64,000 nt of DNA from Pleurotus djamor. Its lineage: Eukaryota > Basidiomycota > Agaricomycetes > Agaricales > Pleurotaceae. The translations under genes and the position numbers were made by a program. The stretch is from the NCBI GenBank assembly GCA_029747585.1, contig JAPEVF010000043.1:93886-157885 (forward strand), in the 5' to 3' direction. Shown piece after piece: positions 43,991-55,404 of this stretch. Under the pieces are notes generated by a model. That model ran no database searches. It saw only the letters and a list, made by a program, of their open reading frames with translations, and had not been told where the DNA came from. Position 1 is the stretch's first letter; every line of letters starts with the position of its first letter.

Positions 43991-46900
43991 CTAAGAGTAC
44001 CAGCCGTCATCACCAAGAGTGGGAGCTTGAGAGACAACACTTGGGGTTGGTGATGCCGCAGACATCCGAGAGAGCTGGCTGGGTTGCGTGTGTCGAGCTC
44101 TGGGGGCACCATGGCCTATTGGGTAGCGACTAGGGACAGGAGAATGGATACTGGTATATCCGTTGTGGGTGCTTGGTGCGTGAATGGAATCCCAGACGCT
44201 CTTTTGATTGGGAGGAGTGTTGCTGCGATTGCTCAAAGTTTGAGAAACACTGCGAATATTGGGGGTTGTTGCACGATGATCCCCGTATATGGTACTTGTG
44301 CGAGAATCGGGGCGAGGAGGAACATGTGCCCCGTTGGTAAGCTTGCGCACTGGGATGGCGGTAGTAGTGGGTGGCTGTAACCTCTTAGCCTTCTCGAGCT
44401 CATCTTGGAGACGCGCGACTTTAGCTTCGAGGGTTGAAACCTTTTCATTGAGTTTGAGTTCGTTATCCTGAACGTATGAATAAGCACCAAGGAGAAAAGA
44501 ATTAGAAGATAAGCGTACTTTGGTCAGACGATCATCAGCTTCTTTCTCGTCAAGCTGCAGCTTAGCAAGGGAAAAGTCTGCGTCAAGTTGAGCAAGTCGT
44601 TGTTCGGATTGATCCAGTTCTGTGCGAGTGAGTTCCAGCTGGGCCTCGGACTCCTTCGCACGACTCTCCCACTCGAGAGCACGCTGCTGATTTTGAGTGA
44701 GGCTTTGGCGGAGCTGAGCAGAGGCTTTGTCAGCGTTTGTCATTTTCATCTCCTGGTCTCTGAGGCGTTTCTGCAGCGCTACATGTTCACCCTCGAGTAC
44801 CTTGCTGCGATCCCGAATTTGTCGAAGCTCTCTCAATTCATTCTCATCGGACAAGCTAACGAGTTTGGTGAGTGTGTCGAGTTGAGCGGAGGCGACCTTG
44901 AGAGCGTCCCAATGTTCTTGCTGAGAAGTGAAGTATTCGTTCTGCTTCTGAAGTACTGCAACGTTTTGTTCCGCGGTCTCCTTATCACGCTTCGCCCAGA
45001 CAACTTGGAGGTCCAAGGAGTCAGCCTGCGGAAATGGGCATGAGCGAGGGTGAACTGGGAAAGGAGAACGGGAAACACACCTTTGCCTTGAGGGACTGCT
45101 TCTCTGCAGCGAGATCACGATTGGTCTTCTCTAAATCAGCAATGCGCGCTTGTTGAGTCTGAGTAGCAACGTCGGAGGCCTGCAAGCGGGACAATGCTTG
45201 AGCCAGTGCCTCCTCGAGCTCCTTGGACCTGGCATCAGCAGCAATGGTCTCCGTAGACTTCTTGGCGGCAGAATCCTCGGCGTCCTTGAGACGGCTCCGA
45301 AGACCTTCACATTCCGACTCTAGCTCATTATATTTCTCACTAAGAAGATCTTTCTCGACGCGGACTTGCCCATGAGAACTACGAGCGCGAGTCAATTGGA
45401 GAGTGAGATCAGCCTTTTCTTGCCTGAGAGTATCCAGCTCGTCAAGATGATCAACCTTGGCTTGCAGATTTGACAGACGCTTGACGAGGTCGCCATGACT
45501 GGCTTGAACAAACCCTGAAACGACGGAAGCGATATCTTTGGTTTCCTTGATCTGTTCCAAAGCGAGTCGATCCCTAGCGACACTCAAGCCAAGCTCGCCG
45601 TCGATAGCATCAATTGAAGCCTTGATAATCTTCATAGTTTCATTGACATGGTTGGTGTCAGTGTCAATGGTCTCGGCGCGGGCCTTCTCAACACCATTGA
45701 AAACTTCGACCGTCGTACGAAGTTGGTTGGCCAGGGCAGTAAGGCGTTCGGTGATGGTCTTGCTCCAGGAAGAGAGTTCTGACTGGCCAGACGAAAGGGA
45801 TGAATGCACCTCCTCTATCTTGGAAAGCCTCGAGGCCAGATCATTGACAGGCTCAACAAGACTGCCAACACTTTCAGAGACCTTGGCGCTGAAAGTATCG
45901 ATACTGATGGCCTTGTCACGAACAGCGAGACGGGAGTCAAGGCGTTCAACAACCAGATCCGCAACCTTCTCACGAATCTCGAAGGCGTCGATAGGAGCAA
46001 TAGCACGACGAATTTCGTTGGTCAGCTTGAGAACGATATCATCGGCCTCAACATTTGGTAGGAGAGGGAGAATCCTATCAACGATAAGTCCAGCTGTTTC
46101 GCGCTTGTCGGACGCAAGGTCGATGAGTTGCGAAATGTGAGGTTTGACGGCCTGACTGAGTTGGTGGGTAAGGAGCTCGTAATCCACAGGGTCTGTGCGA
46201 AGAGAAGAGACCATGGGAATGAGTCCCGACATAATCTGGTCAACTAGCACATCATGCTCCCGGGCGGGAGCACCACGTTCAACAGTCTCAAGTCGCGCGG
46301 AAAGTTCGGCAATGGCTTCAACGACGGCGTTGATCGTACGCGAGCTAAAGGATTCGATGAGTTGGTAGATCTCCTGGGGCGACGAAGTGCCTCTCGAGCG
46401 ATCAACAACCGAGTGTAGTTCTTGTTGCAAGAGTGCGATAGCGTCACGTTGACCTTGTTGGATCGCATGCTTGATGACATCCAAGTCCGATTCTCCACGG
46501 CCATCCAAACGGTGGTCTTCAACACCACGCATCGCCGACTCTTGTAGGTGAGTCTTGACCAAGGATACAATGTGTGAGATTTGATCGTCCAGATGAAGAC
46601 CACCATTCTGAGCAGCCCCTTTGACAAGTTTACCCGACAATTCACGAGCAAGGCCAGAGAACTTGTCATCAAGGAGTGATTCCAGGCGATGCTCGAGTTG
46701 GTTGAGCTCGATGCGGCCGGAAAGGTCGATAGCAGGTATTGACATTCCCGAGTTGGTGGAACCGGCACTATGCAATGGTAGGGGAAGCGAAGACCGACGT
46801 TTCTTATGCTGAGACAGATGAGGACCGAAGAGGTCACCTTCCTCCTCTTCCTCCTCTTCTTCTCTTTCAGGAGACTGATCATCATCAACTTGATCCTCTT

Positions 46901-49900
46901 CATTCATACGCAAGCTCCTCGAAATCTTGCGCGAAATAGTAGGTATTTGCATGTCGTCCAAGGATGGTCGCCGGGAGAGGTCCATTTCGCGAGAACCAAG
47001 GCGAGAGCGCACGGAGCGTCGAGTGCGGTCCTCACCGTTACTGTTGAGAGCCTTGAAGAGACCGGCTGGCACGGTGTTATTCGACACTGGATGCGTGAAG
47101 GATAGAGGTATGGGTTGACGCTTAGGTTTCGATGCCGAAGGAAGAGAGAACTCTGACACTTCTGGATCGCCGTTCACTGCTCTCGCGGTACTATCATCAT
47201 GAAGGGACTCCTCAACAACACTGCCATCGTTCTCCACCTCAATGTCATCGGAAAGCGGTTCTTGCTTGGGAATGAAGGGTAGACCAGGGAAAGTGAACGG
47301 CTCAGCGGAGGGATTCAGCTTAAGTTTATCGCCATCGTTTTTAGGCGTCGACGCGCGGCGCATGCTTCCAGTATCATCAGAAGGCGGGAATTTGAACGAA
47401 TGCATACTATCACCCTCCTCAATAGGCGAAGAGGGATCGTCCAAGCGTAACCTCTTCTCCCGACCTTGCCGACTTGGACCAGAAACAGTGTCCACAGGGA
47501 TGTCGGGGAGTGGCCTTGGCTGTGGTTCCGGAAGGGACATTTGCGGTACACCAGGCGGTAAACTGAAGTTAAACCCAGTAGGCTTGAATTCTGGAGCAGC
47601 GACATTCAAAGGCTTTCCAAACGAGCTTGTACGAGCATGTGTGAAACTGGGTTGCTGGTGATGGGGGCTTTCCACCGACTGTGGGGTCCACGATCCAGAA
47701 CCACGAGGAGCCCCAAAGACAAACGGTTTGGCGAAGGGGTTGAGCGAATCCCGACGTCCGCTCGTTAGTGATGAATGCGAAGGCTGAGCTTGGTGGGTTT
47801 GGTGGGCCGGAGGATACATTGACTGCTCTGATGGACCCCGTGAGTGAGCGTAAGCAGGATCGTGAGAGGACAGCTGGGCAACAGAAGTCGCACGCGAATG
47901 GGGGAGTGGGGGAAGGGGACGAGGGGAACGAGAACCTGATCCCGAGAGTTGTGATCGATGTTGATAGTAATCCCCTCCGTTCACGTGGAGGAATTCAGCA
48001 GCTTGGTCCCTTATGCGTTCTTCTTCACTTGGGTTCGATATGATATCGTCCGCGTCGTGACGGAAGGGGATGGCGATAGTGGTGTTGGGGGGTCGAGGGA
48101 AGTTAGGGAGACGGCGACCGGTCTGAATTTCGTGGTGTCCCGAACGCTTACGAAGTCTGCGTTCAAGGCGCTGTTGACGAGCTCTCTCCTCATCTGAAGG
48201 GTTGGACCATTCACCAATGCTCTAAGGGAGGTATCGATGTATTAAATGCCACGCAGTCCGGCAAGAAAAAAAAATTGTGTACACACCTCATCATCCGATG
48301 TTCCGTCCATGTATAAATCCTCCGAGCCTGTCCACTCCTCAATAGCGGCATCCTCATCGATATCCGTATCTTGGTCTCCAGCGTGCGTACGTCTCACAGC
48401 ATCGGACTGTGCAATATCCAGATCCTCGCCCTCCATGACCCCACCCACTGAAACCAAAGTGAGAGCACCAGACAACCTGGACACGTGTCTGGAGTGCAGC
48501 CTGCTTTGCGCCACGGTCGACGACCCATCTCTGTGAATTAAATCCATTTCACCCGTATCTTCTTCAGTCAACACGTTTTCATCATCAGTGTGGCTGATAT
48601 CGGCGTCATTAGTCAAGAAACTCGTGTCTTCTTGAGGTTGAGCCTCTTCGTCGACCAAAGCATCTTCAGTATCCTCAGGGTCATCGCGTTCGTCCTCCTG
48701 TTCTTGCTCCTCTTCCGGTTCTTCTTCCTCCGGTATGTCCAAACCAAAGCCACGGATGAAATCTGGTCGACTGGGCGGGCGAACGGCGGATAAAGGAGGA
48801 GCCAATGATGAAGGCGATATTGGCATATGGCCTTGTGGGGCGTGAATCGCGTCGTATGGATCCATATCGACACTTCGTATGCCTGGGGAAGGTTGGGAAT
48901 AAGGGGTATGATCTGAGCCAAGAACGGCGTTAGGTCCGAAGGGATTAGAACCATCATTAAAGGCAGGCCATTGGCGAGAAGGAGGTTGAGCCAATGATAA
49001 ACTATGACCGTGTCTATTCGAAATAAGGTGGGGCGGCACTTGATGAGGAGAAGGTGATAATGCAAAAGGAGGTTGAGGGGAAGACGAGATAGAGTTAGTG
49101 GCTGACGTAGTCTGCTGTTGCTGAAGCTTGTTCAGCCTGAACATGAGGAGGGCCGGGTCGGCAGGAGATGATATCTGACGAAAGAGATCAGCACGCTGAG
49201 ACCATGAGGGAGGGGGGATATAAACACTGACAGAAGCAGCCNGGGCGTGAGGAGCAAAAATATGGGGGACGTTACTACCAGACCCTCGCTCAACTCCAAG
49301 CTTCTCCAGCTTTTCTTCTATGGCTTTCTGCTTCAAGTCCTCCCATGCTCGCTGAGGATGTAGCATTAGCGAGGAACGAGTCTGGGTCTAACGGGTTGGT
49401 TACTTACTTTGCCCGGGAGGAAAACATCCACCATGTCCGGTATGTGGTCGCGCAGAAAATCTGGGGGATATATAGCAGCGCTCATAGTCTCGACTGGAGG
49501 CGAGTCATCCACGTCTGGTAATTCGGATATAGGTATCGGGTTGCGTGCCCACTCAGGACGTTCTCGAGCTTCGCCATCCTCCCCGAGACCTGACTCCTTC
49601 GGAAGATTGACGGTAACCTTCTTGGTCTTGGGAGGCGGAGCGACCGCCGCTGCCACAGCTACAGGAACCGGTAACGGACTGTGATTGCGACCAGGGCCCC
49701 CGAGTGCAGCCTTTGGAGGACCACCTATGCTCATCTGTTTGCGATGCTTCCCCGGAAATGGCTGTCCAGGTTGTCCAGGGAACATTTGGCCGGGTCCCAG
49801 TGCCATTGAATGTCGAGAAAAGTGGCCTGTTAGCGGGGTCATGGCGAAACCGCCCGGATGCATTGGTCCTGCAAATTGGATACTTGATTGGCCTTGGCGG

Positions 49901-50130
49901 TGCGTTGGACGGCCAGGTGCAGGGGGAACCTGGGGGTTGAAAAATGCTTGCATAGGTGTTTGCATACTGTTATTTATTGGGAACGACGGGTGAAATCCAG
50001 ACTGTGGTAATGTGGGCAACGCGGGCGAATAGAGCGCGGCTTGTTGCATTCTATCAAAGCCAAGAGGCTGCTGAAGATTAAGAGACGGTGGTATATTCAA
50101 GCGAGGCAGATGTTCGTGAGGTCGAGCCAT
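43991..50130 (-). CDS. Giant coiled-coil protein of unknown function (about 1,970 aa)
   Basis: Five exons (50130-49408, 49351-48287, 48221-45081, 45025-44519, 44467-43991) joined by consensus introns in phase 0, total divisible by three. N-terminal third: Gly/Pro/Gln-rich low complexity, then a conserved-looking block SAAIYPPDFLRDHIPDMVDV and RAWEDLKQKAIEEKLEKLGV. Middle: very acidic (EEEEPEEEQEQEDERDD), then SIGEWSNPSDEERARQQRLE and a basic RLRKRSGHHE. Next is a Ser/Pro-rich region, a helical region with IELNQLEHRLESLLDDKFSG and many amphipathic helices, and finally about 400 residues of continuous heptads (ELEEALAQALSRLQASD to KVSTLEAKVARLQDELEKAK). The Ser/Thr/Pro tail ends GDDGWYS. I recognise no named family. 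The architecture suggests a cytoskeletal, polarity or nuclear scaffold. One N sits at about 49242. Confidence 0.8.
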
Positions 50131-50791
50131 GTTAAAAACGTCGGAGAGATTTGTGAAGGGCGCAAGAAAGGATGTCCTTGGTGGTTCCGGTGAAACTTGA
50201 CTGTGACTTGGCCAAGCAGCTACGTAGCCAAAAGTCTACCATAAGTTGGGTTGCGATTTGAGGAGCCAAAGGGCCACAATGAAAGAGACATACGAGGTAG
50301 GTGAGCCTGGCAGGGCTATCCAGGAGGCAAAAGCCTTGAGCGCGACGAGGAGGAGGAGGACAAGAGGTACAAGTCAAAAACCGAAGCCCAAAGAAATTCA
50401 AGGGACAATAGTCACGTGCTCTTCAATTGTCCGGGATTACCTAAGTCAGTGACTCAGGGGAATTCGGGACGCCTGAGCAAAAACAAGGGACCGCACTCTG
50501 AAAATGCAGTATTGTCCACGCAAAAATGTGTGTAGAGGAGATATTCAAGACTTGACACCTATTGTGAGCAAAACCTGCACCTGAACTGATGCATCAAGGC
50601 AAGCATCGCCCTATCGCGTGCTAGGGGCAGTGTTTGGTCGTCACGTGCGCACTTTTTGTGTGACATTGCGGGTGCATTGTGGACGACGTCGTTCTCCTCA
50701 TCCCACTCAACGTCAAATGCTTCCTTGTCCTCCTCCTCGACCATCTTCCTCGGACTTGAGCTTCTTCTCTCCTTCAAAATGCTCAAAACCA
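50131..50791. promoter_or_regulatory. Bidirectional promoter with two CACGTG boxes
   Basis: The 660 nt between two divergent genes contain CACGTG at about 50413-50418 and 50642-50647. Two copies of this 6-mer in such a short span suggest bHLH-type regulation of the coiled-coil gene, the Dot1 gene or both. This rests on motif presence only. Confidence 0.35.
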
Positions 50792-52477
50792 ATGTCCCCC
50801 TCGACGTCGACCGTCGTCGTCACCACGCGCATCACACGACGACCCGCCCGTTCTCAGCGACCCACAGACTCATCTCCTCCAGCCCCAAAACCTTCCTCGC
50901 CATTAAATCCTGCGAATGCAAACAAGAAACGAAAGTCCCCAACCTCATCCGAGACCAGTGGTGACGTCAAGCGCAAGAAAACGGAGAACAAACCCAAGAA
51001 GCGCGTAGCCTCGTCGTCCAAGGCCTCGTCTCGCGCTTCAAGCCGCCATAGCACCACAGCACCATCACCGGAACCGATCTACAGAACCAGTAGATCGCGT
51101 TCAACGTCGCTTTTCCCTTTGGATGAAATACCCGTACGATCACGGCAGTGGGTCACCTTTGAGGATGGGACGCCAGGTCCAAAACTCTGGAGCTCAGAGG
51201 CGGTCGTAAAGCGACTAATGCGCTCATATATATCTTGTGAGATCAAGAATTCTCTTTGTCGTTATCTCCACCTAACACTTGCGTCTGTCGCTTAGATTTC
51301 ACCAATCCTCGAAACCCCAATGACCGATCATTTGAGCCTCATCCAAGTGACTACCCATACGCAGAACTAGAATACCCTAATAATGGAGCCGTCGAGAGGT
51401 ATGTCTTCACATTGATATTGCTGACATATCCAAGTGAGCCCTCCGAGCATGCTGTAAACGCGATATGTTAACCGGAGGGAACCGAGCAAAGCCTATTGTA
51501 TGTGGGGATCATCTTCAATAGTCCCCCAGATGGGATCCACAACATGGGATTTGGATGTGGTTTCAGAACCCAGGGCTCTCATTTTTTCAACGGTTCATGC
51601 TGCGTTCAAAGGGTGCTCGGCGGGCTCAAAGGTTTATGTCGGCGGCAACCACCTGCTTATTCTAACGATTCTTAGGTTTATCCTACTACAGCCCAAGGAC
51701 AAAGACCACTATAATCCCATATTATGTCTGGAGCGGTCGCTACATACCATGATAGAATGTGCGTGGTCGATTTTTGCTGCGACTACCGCTCACTAAGCAC
51801 CTCCCTTTTATAGGCTACCTTACACCCGCTCAGCAATCCCTTTTCGGAACTATACCATCGGACGCACTCTCTGAACCAGGACCGAAGACACCACCTCCTT
51901 CGCCATCTCCCTTTCGCTTTCTCTTGGACACATCACCGGTCTCCAGCTTGTCATCATTGTCCGACGACTCAGACCTTGGTCTATCCCCCCTCACATCCGT
52001 TTCCTCCTTACCCTCNGGAAAACTCGTCGGACGTCCCCTCTCCCCCGAGCAAATCCACGAATCTCCTACGCACTCTCCAACGGGCCATACACTGTCGCGA
52101 TGGCCCACTATTCCTACACACCATCTCCCAGATCAATGAAATACTTCGCAGACTCAAGTACCCGTCCCTACCCCATTCGCAGCCCCGGCTAGACCAGAAC
52201 GCCCTCATGAACAACGCTTTGAAGTGGGAAAAGACGGGCCTGCCGAAGAAAGTTCTCATGCGTCTGTTCGAGGAGAACTACCAACGTAGTGTCGGTCCTC
52301 ATGTGCAAAGCCTCAAAAACTACGAAGCCTTTTCGAGCACCGTTTATGGAGAACTCATGCCGGCTCTGGTTTACGACATTATACAGCACACGGGTCTCAA
52401 CGAGGATTCTGTTTTCGTCGACATGGGCAGCGGCGTTGGAAATGTTGTGGTTCAAGCGAGCTTGCAGTCTGGCTGCC
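50792..52477 (+). CDS. DOT1: Dot1 histone H3-K79 methyltransferase, cut off inside the SAM-binding motif
   Basis: Starts MSPSTSTVVVTTRITRRP and runs through a basic disordered region (NKKRKS, VKRKKTENKPKKR). It then has Dot1-specific blocks: SYFTNPRNPNDRSFEPHPSD, ELEYPNNGAVERFILL, PKDKDHYNPIL, YLTPAQQSLFGTIPSD, LKWEKTGLPKKVLMRLFEEN, SLKNYEAFSSTVYGELMPAL and the SAM-binding VFVDMGSGVGNVVVQASLQS. The next residues should be GCxxYGxE and several hundred more of the catalytic fold, but the reading frame instead enters a phospholipase B gene. Exons checked are 50792-51236, 51296-51398 and one starting after an unusually long 276-nt intron. An N at about 52016 coincides with a frame change. As written, no active methyltransferase can be made. 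A misassembly is a serious alternative. Confidence 0.8.
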
Positions 52478-55022
52478 ATGTGCCTGCTCGTGCTCCTCTC
52501 TTTGCTCCTCCATTACGTTGTTGGACAAAGAGTGGTCACCGATTACGCACCACGGGTCAACACTCAATGCCCGGACCAGACGAAAACACCTCTTCTTCGT
52601 GCCTTTACCCCACAAACCAAGCGATACATTCTTCAGAAGATGAATACATCAAATCAAGAGAAGGAAGCGCGATTCCTTCGGCTTGGGAATCTTGGCTCGG
52701 CGCCGACTCCGAACTTGGGTATCGGACCTCTGAATTCAAAGGAAAATACCCGAGGGTAGGGATGGCCTTCAGTGGCGGGGGATATCGAGCAGCTCAGTAC
52801 GGAGCGGGTGTGCTGAACGCGCTGGACGCACGTAACCCTCAATCCAAGTCGGCAGGTACTGGAGGGCTTCTCCAAGTGTCATCGTACATCGCGGGCTTGT
52901 CGGGTATGTCTCTTGGTGGACCTACATTGAGCGCTTCTCACCGTCTCTTCATATCAGGAGGTTCTTGGCTATTGGGGTCTCTCGCTCTGCATGATTGGCC
53001 TCAAGTACCAGACGTCGTTTTTGGGAATGGACAGGGCCTGCCTGGGTGGCTACTCGACCTGCCACTACTAACACCCGATGGACCGAATATCTTCAGCGGC
53101 GAAAATCAAGCCTTCTTTGGGAGTGTCTTGTCAAGCGTCNTCGCGAAGGCACAAACGGGAATGTGGGTGTTTCGCGCATCTTCTAACATTAGGAATTGGT
53201 CTGATACAGAGTCTNTCACAGAGACACCAGCATCACGGATCTTTGGGTAGGCTCTCTCACTTCCATACACATATCTCGTCTAACCTCCGCCTTTTACAGT
53301 CTAGGGCCGTTTCTTACCACTTTCTGAACGAAACCAGCAGGGAAAACTTTTTCACGAACGATTCTGCCCANGGAGCTGGTCAACTTTGGTCNGGGATTCC
53401 CCNTACNTCCTCATTCCAGCAACANANTGCACCCTTCCCNATCGTTCTCTTCAACTCTCGACCGGCCGATCACAANAACAGCGCNGATATTCCANTGCAT
53501 GCNCCNGTTTATGAAGTATGNAGTACTGTTNTGCTNCNNTNANNNTNNANNTCAANCGATNNTCTNAGGNCACACCTTTCGAATTCGGNTCCTTTGATCC
53601 CAGTCTTTCNGCNATGACNGANATNGCGTTNACNGGAACGAAACTTANNAANGGNAAACCNGACAANGANTCGGCNTGTGTNACTGGCTTTGACCAAGCT
53701 GGATTNATTCTNGGNACNAGCTCGAGCTTGTTCAATGTAGGANTTCNNCCTCACTTTCTGCCATTCATNGANNNNNNNNNNNNCNCTCATAATGAATNNT
53801 NCAGAGNCTCCTTGACGATGGCATNAACACTGTGAAAGGNCTCTCAACCGCTGATGCGACNGGATTACTCCATATCCTTCGCCGTGAGCTTCAGGCGGTA
53901 CAAAGTCGTGCAGATGACGTAGCCAATTGGCCCAGCCCGTTCACCGGCTTGAACCCGGATACCTTCATTGATTCCAAAGCTACCTGGCTCGAACTCGTTG
54001 ATGGTGGTCTCAACGAGGAGGTAGTTCCTTTTGGTCCCTTGATGGTCAAGAGCAGACAGGTCGATGTGATCGTCGGCATTGACACTGATAGGAATGATCC
54101 AGTCAATTCATGGCCCGAGTACGATATTCCCTCTTNNAATCTTAGATGAATCAATTTCTGATCTCCGNGNTTTAGAGGAGTTTCGCCNATCACTTCGGCC
54201 AAACGGATATCTACGCTTCTCAACGCCACTCATCAAGCTTTTCCTCCCATACCTGNGACGAANGATGAGTTTCTTTCCACCGGTGTTAATCGNCGCCCTA
54301 CGTTCTTCGGATGCGACCCGTCCAATTCACCACCTGAATATCCTTTGATCATCTACCTCCCCAATTCGCCTCCGCTCAATGGCGAGGACCCAGTCACGAA
54401 GTGGGNGTANTGCTTCTGTTTCGTNGTGGCTTTNATTGACCAGTTCNATTCNGTAGTACNGATACNTTCAAACTCGCGTATACGCTCAANCACACTCAAA
54501 AGTTCCTTGATCAAGCATTCGCTAACACCATCGGGGGCTTCAAACCCAACACCAACGATCCGGACCCGAACTGGTCAAAATGTCTGAAATGTGCNGCNGT
54601 CGACCGAGCNCGATACAANTCNACGCCNGTAGTGCCCAGNTCTGACGTCTGTCAAGCTTGNTTCAAACAGTATTGCTTCGATCCTCAAAATCCACCGAGC
54701 CAGGATGCGCTGCCTAATAGGAAGTTNGCATTCGTGGATCCGGATCCGCANGGGNTGGATAAGTTCAAGACCTTCGCTGCTCAGAATCGGCCGGCACTCA
54801 TTGGAGGGGTGGCTGGTGTGGTTGGGCTCATCGTGATATTTGTTGGTGTCTTGTGAGTGTTCTCCGCTCTTTTCCATGAACTAGGATCGGAACTCATACC
54901 CTGTTAAATCTAGGTGCTTCAGGAGACGTAGAAAAGAGGCAAGGTATAAGAAGCTCAAGGAGGTCAAAGACGACGCTGCCTGGAATGGAAGAGGTTCCAT
55001 AGAGCTGACTTCTCGCCGATGA
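52478..55022 (+). CDS. Phospholipase B / lysophospholipase, secreted or membrane-anchored
   Basis: Hydrolyses acyl chains of (lyso)phospholipids at the cell surface. Signal peptide MCLLVLLSLLLHYVVGQRVV, then the family start (CPDQT, LLRAFTPQ), IPSAWESWLGADSELGY, and VGMAFSGGGYRAAQYGAGVL, the SGGG oxyanion segment. The catalytic-serine block GLSGGSWLLGSL appears after one intron. Then AVSYHFLNET, TPFEF, SFDPSL, TGFDQAG, ATWLELVDGGLNEEVVPFGP (the catalytic-Asp DGG) and PLIIYLPNSPPLNGEDP. It ends with PALIGGVAGVVGLIVIFVGV, a membrane helix, then FRRRRKEARYKKLKEVK. From 53139 to about 54760 the sequence is full of N, so exons there cannot be placed. A one-base frame shift near 52613, in an A run, looks like an error or a lesion. 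The gene lacks its own promoter here because Dot1 abuts its ATG. Confidence 0.85.
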
Positions 55023-55404
55023 GTAGAGTACCACCATCCATATGCACATATACACCACCATACTTGCACGGACAATTTCTGATCTGTTGTAGACCTGTAA
55101 TTTATTGTCTTCTTCCCTTGGTTGTTTTCATGAATTACTAGCGGAGCATAAGTAAGGGGATGAGAATAAGTGTAGAAGAGTCCCAACGATCATAAAGACA
55201 TGCTAGGTGAATGGGAGCATACAAGGTTCAGGTCGCGACTAATCCTACAAGGGCAAGAACGTACAACAGTATTAGTCAAGTCCATCGTCCAGTCGATAAG
55301 TAAAGAGCGGGTATGAAGAGATGAACGGTGTATGTAGGTATCGCGGGGGCAGAATTAGGGAAATAATAAACTGTAAAGGAGGGGAGTCTAGTTGAAAAAG
55401 AGGA
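55023..55404. other. Intergenic between convergent genes
   Basis: AT-richer 3' flanks of the phospholipase B and LIM genes. No gene seen. Confidence 0.5.

Noticed and set aside
45538..46140. 200-codon plus-strand frame inside the coiled-coil gene
   Set aside because: Antisense shadow of a long helical coding exon with biased codons.
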